Shown here piece by piece: positions 44,766 through 54,407 of a DNA stretch of 64,000 bases. Source of the stretch: RH-AL1 sp965198485 (lineage in GTDB: Bacteria; Pseudomonadota; Alphaproteobacteria; Rhizobiales; Beijerinckiaceae); the NCBI GenBank assembly GCA_965198485.1, contig CBDAPQ010000005.1:3472001-3536000 (forward strand), read 5' to 3'. The stretch's first letter is position 1; every line of letters begins with the position of its first letter. The position numbers and the translations under genes are program-made. The notes under the pieces are model-generated. The model was not told the DNA's origin, ran no database searches, and saw nothing but the letters and a program-made list of their open reading frames with translations.

Positions 44766-46587
44766 GTTCGCCGATCGACAGCACCACGTGCTCGTCGCCA
44801 CCGCTCGCGCGAAGGGTGGAGAGCAGCGAGCTGTCGCGGTCGGCGTGCCACAGGCCGATCACGACGGTCGCGCCGGGGATCTGTTTTTGCACACGTCGTA
44901 TGAAGTAGCGGATCGAGGCGGCGGTGCTGCCTTCCTCGAGAACAGAGAGGCAGCAGAGCCGGGCGGCGGCAAGGCGCGAGGGCATCGCGTCGCGCGCGTT
45001 GAGCACGAGGTTGGCCGCGCTGTAGGCACCGAAGCCGGCGTCGCGGAGCGCGTCCACCGCCATGATGGCCGCGAGATCGTCGAGCTGACCCCGTCCGGGA
45101 ACGCAGACGATGGCATCGTCCTCGCGCCAAAGCAACGGCAAGCTGGCGCTCTCTTGGCCGATGCGGCCGGCGGCGGGAGCGGCCTGCGCCAAGCCCTCGC
45201 GTTTCGCCGCCTTACTCGCGAAATCGTCGCGGATCTTGACTAGTAGGGCACCGATCTGTCCGTGAATGCCGTCGAGGCGCTCGAAGGCGCTATCGTCGCG
45301 CGCGAGATCCCCCTGTGCCAGAGCCAAGCCCGGCAGGGCCACCCTGTCGCAATAGTCGACGAAGGAAGACGTGTTGATCCGCTTGCGGGCATCGGGCGCC
45401 AAGGCCATGCCGCGCCCCTCCAAGGCACGTTGGTAGAACGTCTCCGGCGGCTCCAGCGGCGGCTTGTCGCCGAGGATCACGTCGAGGAAGGACAGCGCCT
45501 CGACGTGGCGGCCCAGGACAACCAGACATACGGTCAGCGGCGTCGCGATCAGGAGACCGATGGGACCCCAGATCAGCGCCCAGAATGCGGTGGCGACGAT
45601 CACCGCCATAGGCGACAGGCCGGTGTTGTGGCCGTAGATCAAAGGCTCGATCACCTGCCCCATGACGCCCTCGGCGACGGCGAAGATCGCGAGCACGGCC
45701 AGGGCAGTCGTCCAGCCGGGAAGGACGGCCACCGCGAGCAGCAGCGGCGGCACCGCGGCCACGACGACGCCGATGAAAGGCACGAAACGCATCACGCCGG
45801 CGAGGATGCCCCACAGCACGGGGCTTGGCAGGCCGGCGATCCACAAGGCGATGCCGATGGTGAGGCCGAACACGGCGTTGAGCGCCAGCTGGAACAGGAA
45901 ATATCGCGACAGACGGCTCGCCGCATCGTTCATCGCCAGGATGGTGCGGTGAAGGTCCTGCCGCCCAACGAGACGTACGAGACGATCGCGCAGGTCCTCG
46001 TTCGATACGAGGATGAAGAAGGCGAAGATCAAGGTGACGCCGAAAGTCCCGATCGGGCCTAAAATCGGCAACGCCACCGAACGGAACAGCGAAAGCCCGG
46101 ACATGTCGGTGGGCAGGCCGATGCCAGCGCCCTTGTCGTCCTTGGCCCCCTTCCCGCCCTTCTGTGTGGGGGCAGGTGCGCCGCCGATATCCTTGGTGAA
46201 GTGCTCGACCGCGCCGAGCTTGGCGACGAGCGCGTTCCATTTGCTCGTGATCGTCGTCTGATAGGCCGGCAGGCTGGCGGCGAGCGAGGCGGCTTGGCGC
46301 CCAACGATCATGCCGAGGCCGCCGAGTATGGTGAAGGTCAGCAGTACGGCGACGAGGACGGCCAGGGCACGCGGCAGCCATAATCTTTGAAGCAGCGTAC
46401 ACAGCGGCGCCAGCACGAAGGCGAGAAGCGCCGCGAGAACTAGCGGCACCGTGAGTTCCTGGCCGTAATACAGGCCTGCCACGATGATCGCGCCGCCGTA
46501 AAGAGTTGGAAGGACCGCCCCGGCGCGGTCGTCGCCGAGCACGATGTCGTCGGGGGGCTGCTTCTTCAATTCGCTTTCCCTCGCCAA
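44710..46587 (-). CDS. AI-2E family transporter (PerM-like) with C-terminal cytoplasmic domain
   Basis: 625 residues from a TTG; a second TTG at 46569 with GAGGG upstream is a strong rival. The first 370 residues hold about eight membrane helices with the AI-2E permease pattern (PTLYGGAIIVAGLYYGQELT, GILAGVMRFVPFIGVVVAAV and WGPIGLLIATPLTVCLVVLG). Residues about 380-625 form a soluble domain with CVPGRGQLDDLAAIMAVDAL and YFIRRVQKQIPGATVVIGLW, resembling a B12-binding-like fold without the DxHxxG cobalamin motif. The cargo is unknown. It is divergent from the CheY-like gene and ends inside pcp. Confidence 0.85.
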   Translation of the reverse strand: MARESELKKQPPDDIVLGDDRAGAVLPTLYGGAIIVAGLYYGQELTVPLVLAALLAFVLAPLCTLLQRLWLPRALAVLVAVLLTFTILGGLGMIVGRQAASLAASLPAYQTTITSKWNALVAKLGAVEHFTKDIGGAPAPTQKGGKGAKDDKGAGIGLPTDMSGLSLFRSVALPILGPIGTFGVTLIFAFFILVSNEDLRDRLVRLVGRQDLHRTILAMNDAASRLSRYFLFQLALNAVFGLTIGIALWIAGLPSPVLWGILAGVMRFVPFIGVVVAAVPPLLLAVAVLPGWTTALAVLAIFAVAEGVMGQVIEPLIYGHNTGLSPMAVIVATAFWALIWGPIGLLIATPLTVCLVVLGRHVEALSFLDVILGDKPPLEPPETFYQRALEGRGMALAPDARKRINTSSFVDYCDRVALPGLALAQGDLARDDSAFERLDGIHGQIGALLVKIRDDFASKAAKREGLAQAAPAAGRIGQESASLPLLWREDDAIVCVPGRGQLDDLAAIMAVDALRDAGFGAYSAANLVLNARDAMPSRLAAARLCCLSVLEEGSTAASIRYFIRRVQKQIPGATVVIGLWHADRDSSLLSTLRASGGDEHVVLSIGELIAFCQAMAARQPLLAAE

Positions 46588-46662
46588 AACATCTTTCTAA
46601 GGTGGTTTTCGATGCCTCGAACGTGGCAATAGCACGAAACATATGTCTCACCAGGATCGCCG

Positions 46663-47040
46663 ATGACTAAGCTCCTCCTCGTCGAGGACCACGAAGAATT
46701 ATGGGATTTCTTATCGCGCCGGCTGCGCAAGCGCGGCTTTGAGGTCGTTCTCGCACATGATGGCAAGCAGGCACTCGATCAGGTCGCCGCGCAGAACCCC
46801 GACCTGGTGCTGCTCGATATGGATCTGCCGATCATGGACGGCTGGACGGTCGCGCGTACGATGCGCGAGCGATCCGACGCAACTCCGATCATCGCTTTGA
46901 CGGCTCACGCCATGAGCGGAGACAAGGAAAAGGCCATCGCCGCCGGATGCGACGACTACCATGCCAAGCCTGTAGACTTCAGCCGGCTCCTCAACCAGGT
47001 CGACGAAGTGCTGTTGAAGCGTGAGGAAGCCGAAGGCTGA
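46663..47040 (+). CDS. Single-domain response regulator (CheY-like)
   Basis: 125 residues, only a receiver domain. The acidic pair is in LLLVEDHEELWDFL, the phospho-acceptor in VLLDMDLPIMDGW (Asp near 52) and the conserved Thr/Lys in IIALTAHAMSGDKEKA and YHAKPVDF. No output domain follows. It is convergent with the hybrid kinase gene, with 67 bases between them, and may relay phosphate to or from that cluster. Confidence 0.9.
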   Translation: MTKLLLVEDHEELWDFLSRRLRKRGFEVVLAHDGKQALDQVAAQNPDLVLLDMDLPIMDGWTVARTMRERSDATPIIALTAHAMSGDKEKAIAAGCDDYHAKPVDFSRLLNQVDEVLLKREEAEG

Positions 47041-47107
47041 TCCTCGCAAACGCGTTCGGTCTTCCGAGTCGGCTTCGCGGTTTCGCGGCCGACCCGCTGT
47101 TTTTCTG

Positions 47108-49834
47108 CTAAACCGGCTGGGCAGCGTCGGCACCGAGTCGGCGCAGCTTGTCGACAAGGTCGCTCATCTTGGTCGATCCTTTGTTCAGGATCTGGTTGGC
47201 CCCGCGCAGGCGGCGCCTGTCGTCGGCGGTGAGGTCGAGCGCGGTGAGCACCACCACCGGCACCTGCTCGCAACCCGGCCGCTGCCGCAGCTCCTTCAGG
47301 AAGCCGAATCCGTCCATAACCGGCATCGAGAGGTCGAGCAGGATCACGCGTGGGATCGAGCGCGCCACGAGCGTGAGCCCATCTGCGCCGTTCTCGGCCT
47401 CCACGACGCTCCAGCCATTGCGCTCGAGCGCGGTGCGCGCGAGACGGCGCATCTCGGGCTCGTCGTCGACGATGAGCACGTCGCCCTCGGCCTCGCGGAA
47501 CGCCTCCATAACGTGGCGCAGGCGGTTCCAGTCGACCGGCTTGATGACGTAATCGGCCGCGCCGAGGGAATTCGCCAAGGCGCGCTCGCTCACGAAGGTG
47601 ACCATGACCACGGGAATGGCCGCCAGGTCCGGATCAGCCTTCAGCGTACTAAGCACGGACCAGCCGTCCATGCCCGGCATGGTGACATCGAGCAGGATCG
47701 CTCGCGGCCTGAGACGCTTGGCGAGCTCGAGGCCTGCCAATCCATCGGCGGCGGTCCGGGCGAGGAAGCCCTCGCGGACAAGGAAACGGCTCATCAGGTC
47801 GCGCTGGGTCTCGTCGTCATCAATGACCAGGACGGTCTCGCGGCCGGCGACGTCATCATGAGCGCCGCGATCGATCTCCGCGAGGGTCGTCGCCTCCCCC
47901 TCGCTCTCGTGCATGGCCGCCGGTAGACGAACGGTGAAGGTGCTGCCTTTTCCAACCTCTGAGGCGACGTCGACCGTGCCACCGAGCAGCGCGGCGAAAG
48001 CGCGGGTGAGCGCCAGCCCGAGCCCCGTCCCGCCGAACTGACGCGTGGTCGAGACATCGGCCTGTTGGAAGCGCTGGAACAGCTTGGCCAGTTGTTCCTC
48101 GTTCATTCCGATGCCGGTGTCGGTGACGATAAAGCTGATCCAGTCCGCCTCACGCGTTACGGACAGCGTGACGAGACCCTTTTCGGTGAACTTGGCGGCG
48201 TTGGAGAGCAAGTTCAGCAGAACCTGACGCAGCCGCGTTACGTCGGATCTCATCGTGCCAAGCGCAGCGCTGCGCCTCAGCTCGAACTGGTTGCCCTTCT
48301 TCTCCATGAGCGCAGCGACGGTCGAGCCGACGTCATCGACCATCTTATCGAGGTCGAAGGTCTCGACGAAGGCCTCCATCTTGCCGCTCTCGACCTTGGA
48401 GAGGTCTAGGACGTCGTTGATGAGGCCCAGCAGATGGCGTGCGTTGCCCTCGATCTTGTCGACGTCGCTGGCGAGATCGACCGGCTCCGTGCCGTCTGCA
48501 ATGTCCTCGGCGAGCATCTCGGCGTAGCCGATGATCGCCGAGAGCGGCGTGCGCAGTTCGTGGCTCATGTTGGCCATGAAGGTCGACTTGGCACGATTGG
48601 CCGCCTCGGCCTCGTCGCGGGCTGCCTCGAGCCGTTGCTCGACCTCGCGCATCTCCGTAATGTCGGTGTTGGTGCCGATCCAGCCCAGCAAGCGGCCCTC
48701 GGGATGAAGGGCGTCAGGCTGGTCCATGACCGGCATGGCGCGCGACAGGAACCAGCGGTACTCGCCATCCTTGCCGCGCAACGGGAACGTGTCTTCCCAG
48801 GGTTCGCCGTTGTCGAGGCTGTGGCGGAAGCGCCGCTCGACACGTTCCATGTGATCGGGGTGGTGAACGCTTTTCCAGCCCCAGCCGGCCATGTCCTCGA
48901 AGGACTTTCCCGTGAACTCGTACCAGCGCCGATTGTACCAGTAGATGGAGCCTTCGGCGTCCGTCATCCAGCTCAGTTGGGGAACGCCGTTGGCCATAGT
49001 GAGGAACCGCGCCTCGTGCTGGCGAGCCAGCCGCTGCTCATGTCGGCGGGCGCTGACGTCGCGCAGATGGGCTACAAGCCGCCTCGCGCCGTCTCCCGAG
49101 CTGTGCAGCAAAACCAACTCCGCCGGGAAGGTCGCGCCGTCCAGCCCGTTGACCTCGACCTCTGTGCGCGACGCCAAAGCGTCGGCCTCGCCCGCGAGCG
49201 CCCTGGCGAAGAAGCCGTGCTGGGCCTCCCGCGCGTGCTCGGGAAAGATCGTGTCGACGAGATTCCGACCGACACTGTCGTCCGCGGGGAGCGCGAAAGC
49301 GGCCTTTGCGGTGGTGCTGGCATCCAGGATGTGGCCGGCGCCATCGATGGTGAAGACCATGTCGGGAGAGGCCAGCATCGCCGCGATGAGTGTCGTGTTC
49401 TCGCGTCGAGCGACGCTCGAGTCTCGATCTTCGGGCAGAGCGCGCATGGTGAGAATGCGAGCACCGTCGCTCGAGCCGGGCAGCGGAAACGTAGAATATT
49501 CCGCGAAGAACGGCGTGCCGTCCTGGCGCCAAAGCATCTCGCGCTCGAGGGTCAGAGAGTCGCTGCCCTCCGGCGGATGAAGCAGCCTGCATTCGGATTG
49601 CGGCAGCGGTGTTCCATCGGCTCGTGTATGATGCACCAGATCGTGCATGTTGCGACCGAGGACCTGCGACCTGTCTGCGAAGCCGAAGAGCCGCATCGCG
49701 GCCTCGTTGAGGTACAGGCAGCATCCCCGATCGTCGGTCAAATAAACGCCGTCGCTAAGCGTCTCGAGAAAGGCCCAGTCCCGCTGGGCCGCTGTCGCGT
49801 CGCCGACCAAATCGTTTCTCCTGCCGTTGATCAC
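47108..49834 (-). CDS. Hybrid sensor histidine kinase, PAS-HisKA-HATPase-REC-REC
   Basis: 908 residues from a GTG that overlaps the upstream kinase stop. Three PAS-like domains span about 20-410 (LETLSDGVYLTDDRGCCLYL; SPDMVFTIDGAGHILDAST; WMTDAEGSIYWYNRRWYEFT). HisKA carries NMSHELRTPLSAIIGYAEML with the His near 422, and the HATPase domain follows (NLLSNAAKFTEKGLVTLSV, FQQADVSTTRQFGGTGLGLA). Two receiver domains end the protein (ILLDVTMPGMDGWSVLSTL; ILLDLSMPVMDGFGFLKEL). No membrane helix is evident, so it is probably cytoplasmic. Confidence 0.92.
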   Translation of the reverse strand: MINGRRNDLVGDATAAQRDWAFLETLSDGVYLTDDRGCCLYLNEAAMRLFGFADRSQVLGRNMHDLVHHTRADGTPLPQSECRLLHPPEGSDSLTLEREMLWRQDGTPFFAEYSTFPLPGSSDGARILTMRALPEDRDSSVARRENTTLIAAMLASPDMVFTIDGAGHILDASTTAKAAFALPADDSVGRNLVDTIFPEHAREAQHGFFARALAGEADALASRTEVEVNGLDGATFPAELVLLHSSGDGARRLVAHLRDVSARRHEQRLARQHEARFLTMANGVPQLSWMTDAEGSIYWYNRRWYEFTGKSFEDMAGWGWKSVHHPDHMERVERRFRHSLDNGEPWEDTFPLRGKDGEYRWFLSRAMPVMDQPDALHPEGRLLGWIGTNTDITEMREVEQRLEAARDEAEAANRAKSTFMANMSHELRTPLSAIIGYAEMLAEDIADGTEPVDLASDVDKIEGNARHLLGLINDVLDLSKVESGKMEAFVETFDLDKMVDDVGSTVAALMEKKGNQFELRRSAALGTMRSDVTRLRQVLLNLLSNAAKFTEKGLVTLSVTREADWISFIVTDTGIGMNEEQLAKLFQRFQQADVSTTRQFGGTGLGLALTRAFAALLGGTVDVASEVGKGSTFTVRLPAAMHESEGEATTLAEIDRGAHDDVAGRETVLVIDDDETQRDLMSRFLVREGFLARTAADGLAGLELAKRLRPRAILLDVTMPGMDGWSVLSTLKADPDLAAIPVVMVTFVSERALANSLGAADYVIKPVDWNRLRHVMEAFREAEGDVLIVDDEPEMRRLARTALERNGWSVVEAENGADGLTLVARSIPRVILLDLSMPVMDGFGFLKELRQRPGCEQVPVVVLTALDLTADDRRRLRGANQILNKGSTKMSDLVDKLRRLGADAAQPV

Positions 49835-51819
49835 GGCTGTTCGATCAGCTGCTTCACGCGCGAGGCCAGGGCCTCCATGGCGAAGGGCTTGGTCAAAACC
49901 TGCATGCCCGGCGCGAGATGGCCGTGATTGAGCACGGCATTCTCGGCGTAGCCCGTGATGAAAAGCACCTTGATGCCTGGGCGCAGCACACGAGCGGCAT
50001 CGGCGACTTGGCGACCATTGAGGCCGCCGGGCAGACCGACGTCGGTGATCAGAACGTCGAAACGCGTCTTGGAGCGCAAACGCTCCAAGCCCTCGTTGCC
50101 GTCAGCGGCGATGGTGATGCTGTATCCGAGTTCCTCGAGCACCTCGGCGGCGAGCGAGCGCACCGCGTGCTCGTCGTCGATCAGCAGGATGCTCTCTCCC
50201 TCCGCGGAGCGCGGCGCTTCGGACAGCGTGCTGCGCTCGATCTCCTTCTCCGCCTCGCCGAAATGGCGCGGGAGCAGGATGCGCATGGTAGTTCCGATTC
50301 CGGGCCGCGTATGCACCCGCACGTTGCCACCCGATTGCCGGGCGAAGCCGTAGATCATGGAGAGGCCGAGTCCAGTGCCGGAGCCGAGCGGCTTGGTGGT
50401 GAAGAAGGGGTCGAAGATACGCGCGGCGACCTCCGGCGGCATGCCTGTCCCATTGTCGCTGACGCTGAGCGCGACGTAGTCGCCGGGCGGCAGGTCGCGC
50501 TCGCCGGCGGTCTGCGCGCTTAGCCGCGTGTTGCGCATCTCGATATCGATGCGCCCGCCATCGGGCATGGCGTCTCGCGCGTTGATGCAGAGGTTCAAAA
50601 GGGCGTTCTCAAGCTGGCTGACGTCGACGAGAACGGTCCAGAGGCCTTCCGCGTGTGTCGTCTGCAAGCGGATCTCAGGGCCGACGGTACGAGCCAGCAG
50701 GTCGTACATCCCCGCTACGAGGATATTCATGTCGGCGGGCTTGGGGTCGAGCGTCTGCCGCCGCGAAAAGGCGAGCAGGCGATGCGTCAGCGCAGCGGCG
50801 CGCTGCGCGGCAGTCTGCGCCGCCTCGACGTAGCGATCGACCCGCTCGTAGCGGCCCTGAGCCACTCGCACCTGGAGCAGGTCGAGGCTCCCCATGATCC
50901 CAGTCAAGAGATTGTTGAAGTCATGCGCCAGGCCGCCGGTGAGCTGCCCGACCGCCTCCATCTTCTGCGACTGGCGAAGGGCGTCCTCGGCGACACGCTG
51001 CTCGGTGATGTCTCGCCCGCAGAACAGGACGAGGCCCTCCTCCTCGTTCGAGTACGCGATCCGCGCCCCGACGATCTGCACGGTCATCGGCGTTTCGGTA
51101 CGGCGCTCCACCTGGTACTGGATGCGCTTGCCGCGCAGCGCCCGACGCACGTGCACCTCGATGCTGGCAGCGCTCTCGACGGCCGCTACGTCGACCACCG
51201 GACGACCGGCGACGAGCTTGCGGTCGATGTCGAACAAGGCCTGGGCGGCAGGATTGACGTCCTCGTAGGCGAGCACGCCATCCTTGGAGAGCCGTATCAG
51301 GTAGAGGTAGTCCGGGCAGGCGTCGAAGATCGTCTGCAGGTGGGACCGGCTCCGGTTCAGCTCGTGCAGCCGGGTGAAGAGGTCCTGCTCGAGTTCCTCG
51401 TTGTCGCGGGTCAACGCCTCGACAGCGGAGACTTCGTCGTGGACGTCGGTGGCGGTGCCGATCCATGCGGCACTCTGCGCCATCGCCGGATAGGTCGGCG
51501 CGACGTGGATCACCAACCAGCGCGATTCGCCGTCGCCAACGGCGACTCGCGCCCTCGCGAAGCCCGAGCCGCTTCGGCCGACGCTAACTCGGTTCGTTAC
51601 GGCGCTATGCCAGGCGAAGTCGAAATCCTCGCGACAATCCGGATGCAGAAGGCTTGCAAAATCGCGCCCGATCAGCGAACCCGAGGTCCGACCCAACATC
51701 GCCAGAAACGGCTCGTTGGCCCACTCGACAGCGCCATCTGCGCGCATCAGCCATGCCGGGCCCGGAAGCAAGCGGACAGCCGCCTGCAGGTCTCGTTCGA
51801 CCCTATGAACATCAGCCAT
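49831..51819 (-). CDS. Hybrid sensor histidine kinase, PAS-PAS-HisKA-HATPase-REC
   Basis: 662 residues from the ATG at 51817-51819; a TTG at 51840 is the alternative. PAS-like domains at about 10-130 (GPAWLMRADGAVEWANEPFL) and 150-270 (FDACPDYLYLIRLSKDGVLA) precede a HisKA of the hybrid type with GQLTGGLAHDFNNLLTGIMG (His near 298). HATPase motifs NLCINARDAMPDGG and GSGTGLGLSMIYGFARQSGG follow, then a receiver (FDVLITDVGLPGGLNGRQVA). Its stop overlaps the next gene start (GTGA-type), showing translational coupling with that kinase. Confidence 0.9.
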   Translation of the reverse strand: MADVHRVERDLQAAVRLLPGPAWLMRADGAVEWANEPFLAMLGRTSGSLIGRDFASLLHPDCREDFDFAWHSAVTNRVSVGRSGSGFARARVAVGDGESRWLVIHVAPTYPAMAQSAAWIGTATDVHDEVSAVEALTRDNEELEQDLFTRLHELNRSRSHLQTIFDACPDYLYLIRLSKDGVLAYEDVNPAAQALFDIDRKLVAGRPVVDVAAVESAASIEVHVRRALRGKRIQYQVERRTETPMTVQIVGARIAYSNEEEGLVLFCGRDITEQRVAEDALRQSQKMEAVGQLTGGLAHDFNNLLTGIMGSLDLLQVRVAQGRYERVDRYVEAAQTAAQRAAALTHRLLAFSRRQTLDPKPADMNILVAGMYDLLARTVGPEIRLQTTHAEGLWTVLVDVSQLENALLNLCINARDAMPDGGRIDIEMRNTRLSAQTAGERDLPPGDYVALSVSDNGTGMPPEVAARIFDPFFTTKPLGSGTGLGLSMIYGFARQSGGNVRVHTRPGIGTTMRILLPRHFGEAEKEIERSTLSEAPRSAEGESILLIDDEHAVRSLAAEVLEELGYSITIAADGNEGLERLRSKTRFDVLITDVGLPGGLNGRQVADAARVLRPGIKVLFITGYAENAVLNHGHLAPGMQVLTKPFAMEALASRVKQLIEQP

Positions 51820-51955
51820 GACTGGCGCGCGTTCTACCAAGATCGTCCTCTGGCCGCAGCCGTCGCCAATTGCGATTTCGCCCCGCGATCCGGAGCGGCA
51901 GGTTCAGTGCGGACCGGTGGAAATCGCTCCGAGCCGCTGATTCGTGCTCGGAGCT

Positions 51956-54283
51956 TCATGCTGGTTCAGCGTACCGGCTCACTCCATGTAGGGCGCGGAG
52001 CTCCTCCGTCAGCTCCCCCACACTGATGTCGCCCTTTCGCAGAATCCGCTGGGCGTCCGCCAGCCGTTCGCGTTCGGCCGCGGTGATGTCGCGCGCGCTC
52101 AGCACCACGACCGGTATGTTCGCGCCTCCGGGCGTGGCGCGCAGCTGGTGGAGGAAGGCGAACCCGTCGAGCACCGGCATGGTGAGGTCGAGCACGATGA
52201 GGTGCGGCGCGGCGCGCTTTACTTCCGCCAGCGCGGCCGAGCCGTCGCCGGCCTCGCGCACGCTCCAGCCACTGCGCTCCAGGGCCGTTCGCAGTCGCGT
52301 TCGAAGATCCCCGTCGTCATCGACGACGAGGACGTCGCCGCCGCTGGCGCGGAAGCCTTCGAGGAGCCGCTTGAGCTTGGCCCAGTCGACCGGCTTAGCG
52401 ATCGTGTCGACCGCGCCGAGCGACGCACCGAGCTTGGCCTCGGCGACAAAGCTCACGATCACGACCGGGATGTTGGCAGTGGCGGAATCGGCCTTGAGCG
52501 CCTTGAGCACAGCCCAGCCGTCGAGTTCCGGCATCATAACGTCGAGGAGTATGACGCGCGGCCGCAGGCTGCGGGCCAGGTCGAGCCCGGTTCGGCCGTC
52601 GGCCACGGCGCGCACCGCGAAATGCTGCTTGGTCAGGAAACGGGTCAAGAGCTCGCGCTGCGAGGCTTCGTCATCAATCACCAGAACGAGGTCGCGCGGC
52701 TCGTTGCCCCCCGGTCCGCCCGTCTCCGCTAGACCGTCCAGCTGCGTCGCCCCCTCCGGCGCCTCGGCCGGCACGCGCAGGTCGAAACAGGTGCCCCGTC
52801 CCTCCGTGCTAGTCACGGTGACGTCGCCGCCGAGCAGTCGGGCGAAGGCGCGGGTGAGCGCGAGGCCGAGGCCGGTACCGCCGAACTTGCGCGTGGTGCT
52901 CTCGTCGGCCTGGGTGAAGCGCTGGAAGAGCCGCTGCAGCTGCTCGGGCGACATGCCAATCCCGGTGTCCTCGACGGCAAAACTCAGCCATTCGCGGTCG
53001 CGGCGCACGCGCAACGTGATCCGTCCATTCTCGGTGAACTTGCAGGCGTTGCCAAGCAGGTTGAACAGGCATTGCCGCAACTTCACCGCGTCGGTGCGCA
53101 TTGCGCCGAGCCCTTCGCCGCAATCGAGCGTGAGCGTGTTGGCCTTGGTCCTGACGAGCGTTTCGACCGTGGCGGTGACCTCCTGGAGAAGCGGCTCGAG
53201 CTCGATCGTCTCGGCGAAGAGCTCCATCTTGTTGGCCTCGATCTTGGAAAGATCGAGCACGTCGTTGATGAGGCTGAGCAGGTGCTTGGCGTTGCCCTTG
53301 ATCTTGCCGAGATCGTTCAGGATCACCTCGTCCTCGCCCTCCTCCTCGAGCAGCTCGGTGTAGCCGATCACCGCTGACAGCGGGGTTCGCAGCTCGTGGC
53401 TCATGTTGGCGAGGAAGGCGCTCTTCGCGCGGTTGGCCGCTTCCGCCGCCTCGCGTGCCGCCTCCGCCTCCGCGGTACGCTGGCGCAGCTCGTCCGTCAT
53501 CGCCAGCTGCGCCGCCTCGGCGCGCTTGCGCCGATCGATGTCGGAGACCGCGACGACCGCGCCGCGCAGGACCCCGGCGGCATCGTGGGTCGCGGCGGCG
53601 GCGAGATCGACCCAGACCAGGCTGCCGTCGCGGCGGCGATAGCGCACCTCGAGGAAAGCCTCGCGCGCCTTGCCGGCGACGACCTGGGCGAGCGGATATT
53701 CGGCGGCTTCGACCTGGCGCCCATCCTCGTGGAAGGCGGTCCACTGGCCGTACTGAGCGGCGGTCTTGGCCTCGCCAGTGGAAGCCTGGCCGACAATCTC
53801 ATCGAGCCGGCGATTGCGGCCGACGATGCGGCCGGATGGAGCCTCCGCGATCATGATCCCGACGGGCACTGTATCGAAGATCGTGCGCAGATCGGCCTCG
53901 CTCTTACGCGCGCGCTGCAATGACGTCGCGTTCTCCACCATCAAACCACGCAGCGCGTCGCAGACCTTGACCATGGCGATCCCGATCAAGAGATACTCGA
54001 TCAAGGCGATCGCTTGAGCTTCGGTCGGCAGCCAGCCGTGGTCGTGGCGATCGAAGAAGCTGCCCGCGAGCACATCCGACAACGCCAAGCCGAAGAACCC
54101 GGCCCGCTGTCCGAACGCCACGCTGACAAGGAACACGACCGGGAGGTAGAGCAGGAATGGCGCCGTATCGAGCGGCAAGACGAGCCGGACGAGAGAACCG
54201 GCGGCTATCACGAGAACGACGACACCATGGGCCTGCCAAGCCGTCAGCCTCGAACGTGTGAGGATCGTCAGAAACTTCCGCAC
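51956..54283 (-). CDS. Membrane-bound hybrid histidine kinase, PAS-HisKA-HATPase-REC-REC
   Basis: 775 residues from a GTG with GGAGGGG 3-9 bases upstream. The N-terminus (about 20-110) has three or four membrane helices of a DUF4118-like type (FLLYLPVVFLVSVAFGQRAG). A PAS domain spans about 130-260 (TIFDTVPVGIMIAEAPSGRI). HisKA carries NMSHELRTPLSAVIGYTELL with the His near 296, HATPase NLLGNACKFTENGRITLRV and FTQADESTTRKFGGTGLGLA. Two receivers follow (VILLDVMMPELDGWAVLKAL; LIVLDLTMPVLDGFAFLHQL). It closely resembles the kinase at 47108-49834 from the HisKA domain on. Confidence 0.92.
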   Translation of the reverse strand: MRKFLTILTRSRLTAWQAHGVVVLVIAAGSLVRLVLPLDTAPFLLYLPVVFLVSVAFGQRAGFFGLALSDVLAGSFFDRHDHGWLPTEAQAIALIEYLLIGIAMVKVCDALRGLMVENATSLQRARKSEADLRTIFDTVPVGIMIAEAPSGRIVGRNRRLDEIVGQASTGEAKTAAQYGQWTAFHEDGRQVEAAEYPLAQVVAGKAREAFLEVRYRRRDGSLVWVDLAAAATHDAAGVLRGAVVAVSDIDRRKRAEAAQLAMTDELRQRTAEAEAAREAAEAANRAKSAFLANMSHELRTPLSAVIGYTELLEEEGEDEVILNDLGKIKGNAKHLLSLINDVLDLSKIEANKMELFAETIELEPLLQEVTATVETLVRTKANTLTLDCGEGLGAMRTDAVKLRQCLFNLLGNACKFTENGRITLRVRRDREWLSFAVEDTGIGMSPEQLQRLFQRFTQADESTTRKFGGTGLGLALTRAFARLLGGDVTVTSTEGRGTCFDLRVPAEAPEGATQLDGLAETGGPGGNEPRDLVLVIDDEASQRELLTRFLTKQHFAVRAVADGRTGLDLARSLRPRVILLDVMMPELDGWAVLKALKADSATANIPVVIVSFVAEAKLGASLGAVDTIAKPVDWAKLKRLLEGFRASGGDVLVVDDDGDLRTRLRTALERSGWSVREAGDGSAALAEVKRAAPHLIVLDLTMPVLDGFAFLHQLRATPGGANIPVVVLSARDITAAERERLADAQRILRKGDISVGELTEELRALHGVSRYAEPA

Positions 54284-54407
54284 AACCCCTCCACCACGTC
54301 GTTGCGCCCAACATAGCCCGACAGCTTAGTTTAAGCGAAGCCCCGATCGTGCGGGAAGTGGACTCGATCGGCCGCGGCACGCTCAGCCAGCTCGGATCGC
54401 CCTTACC

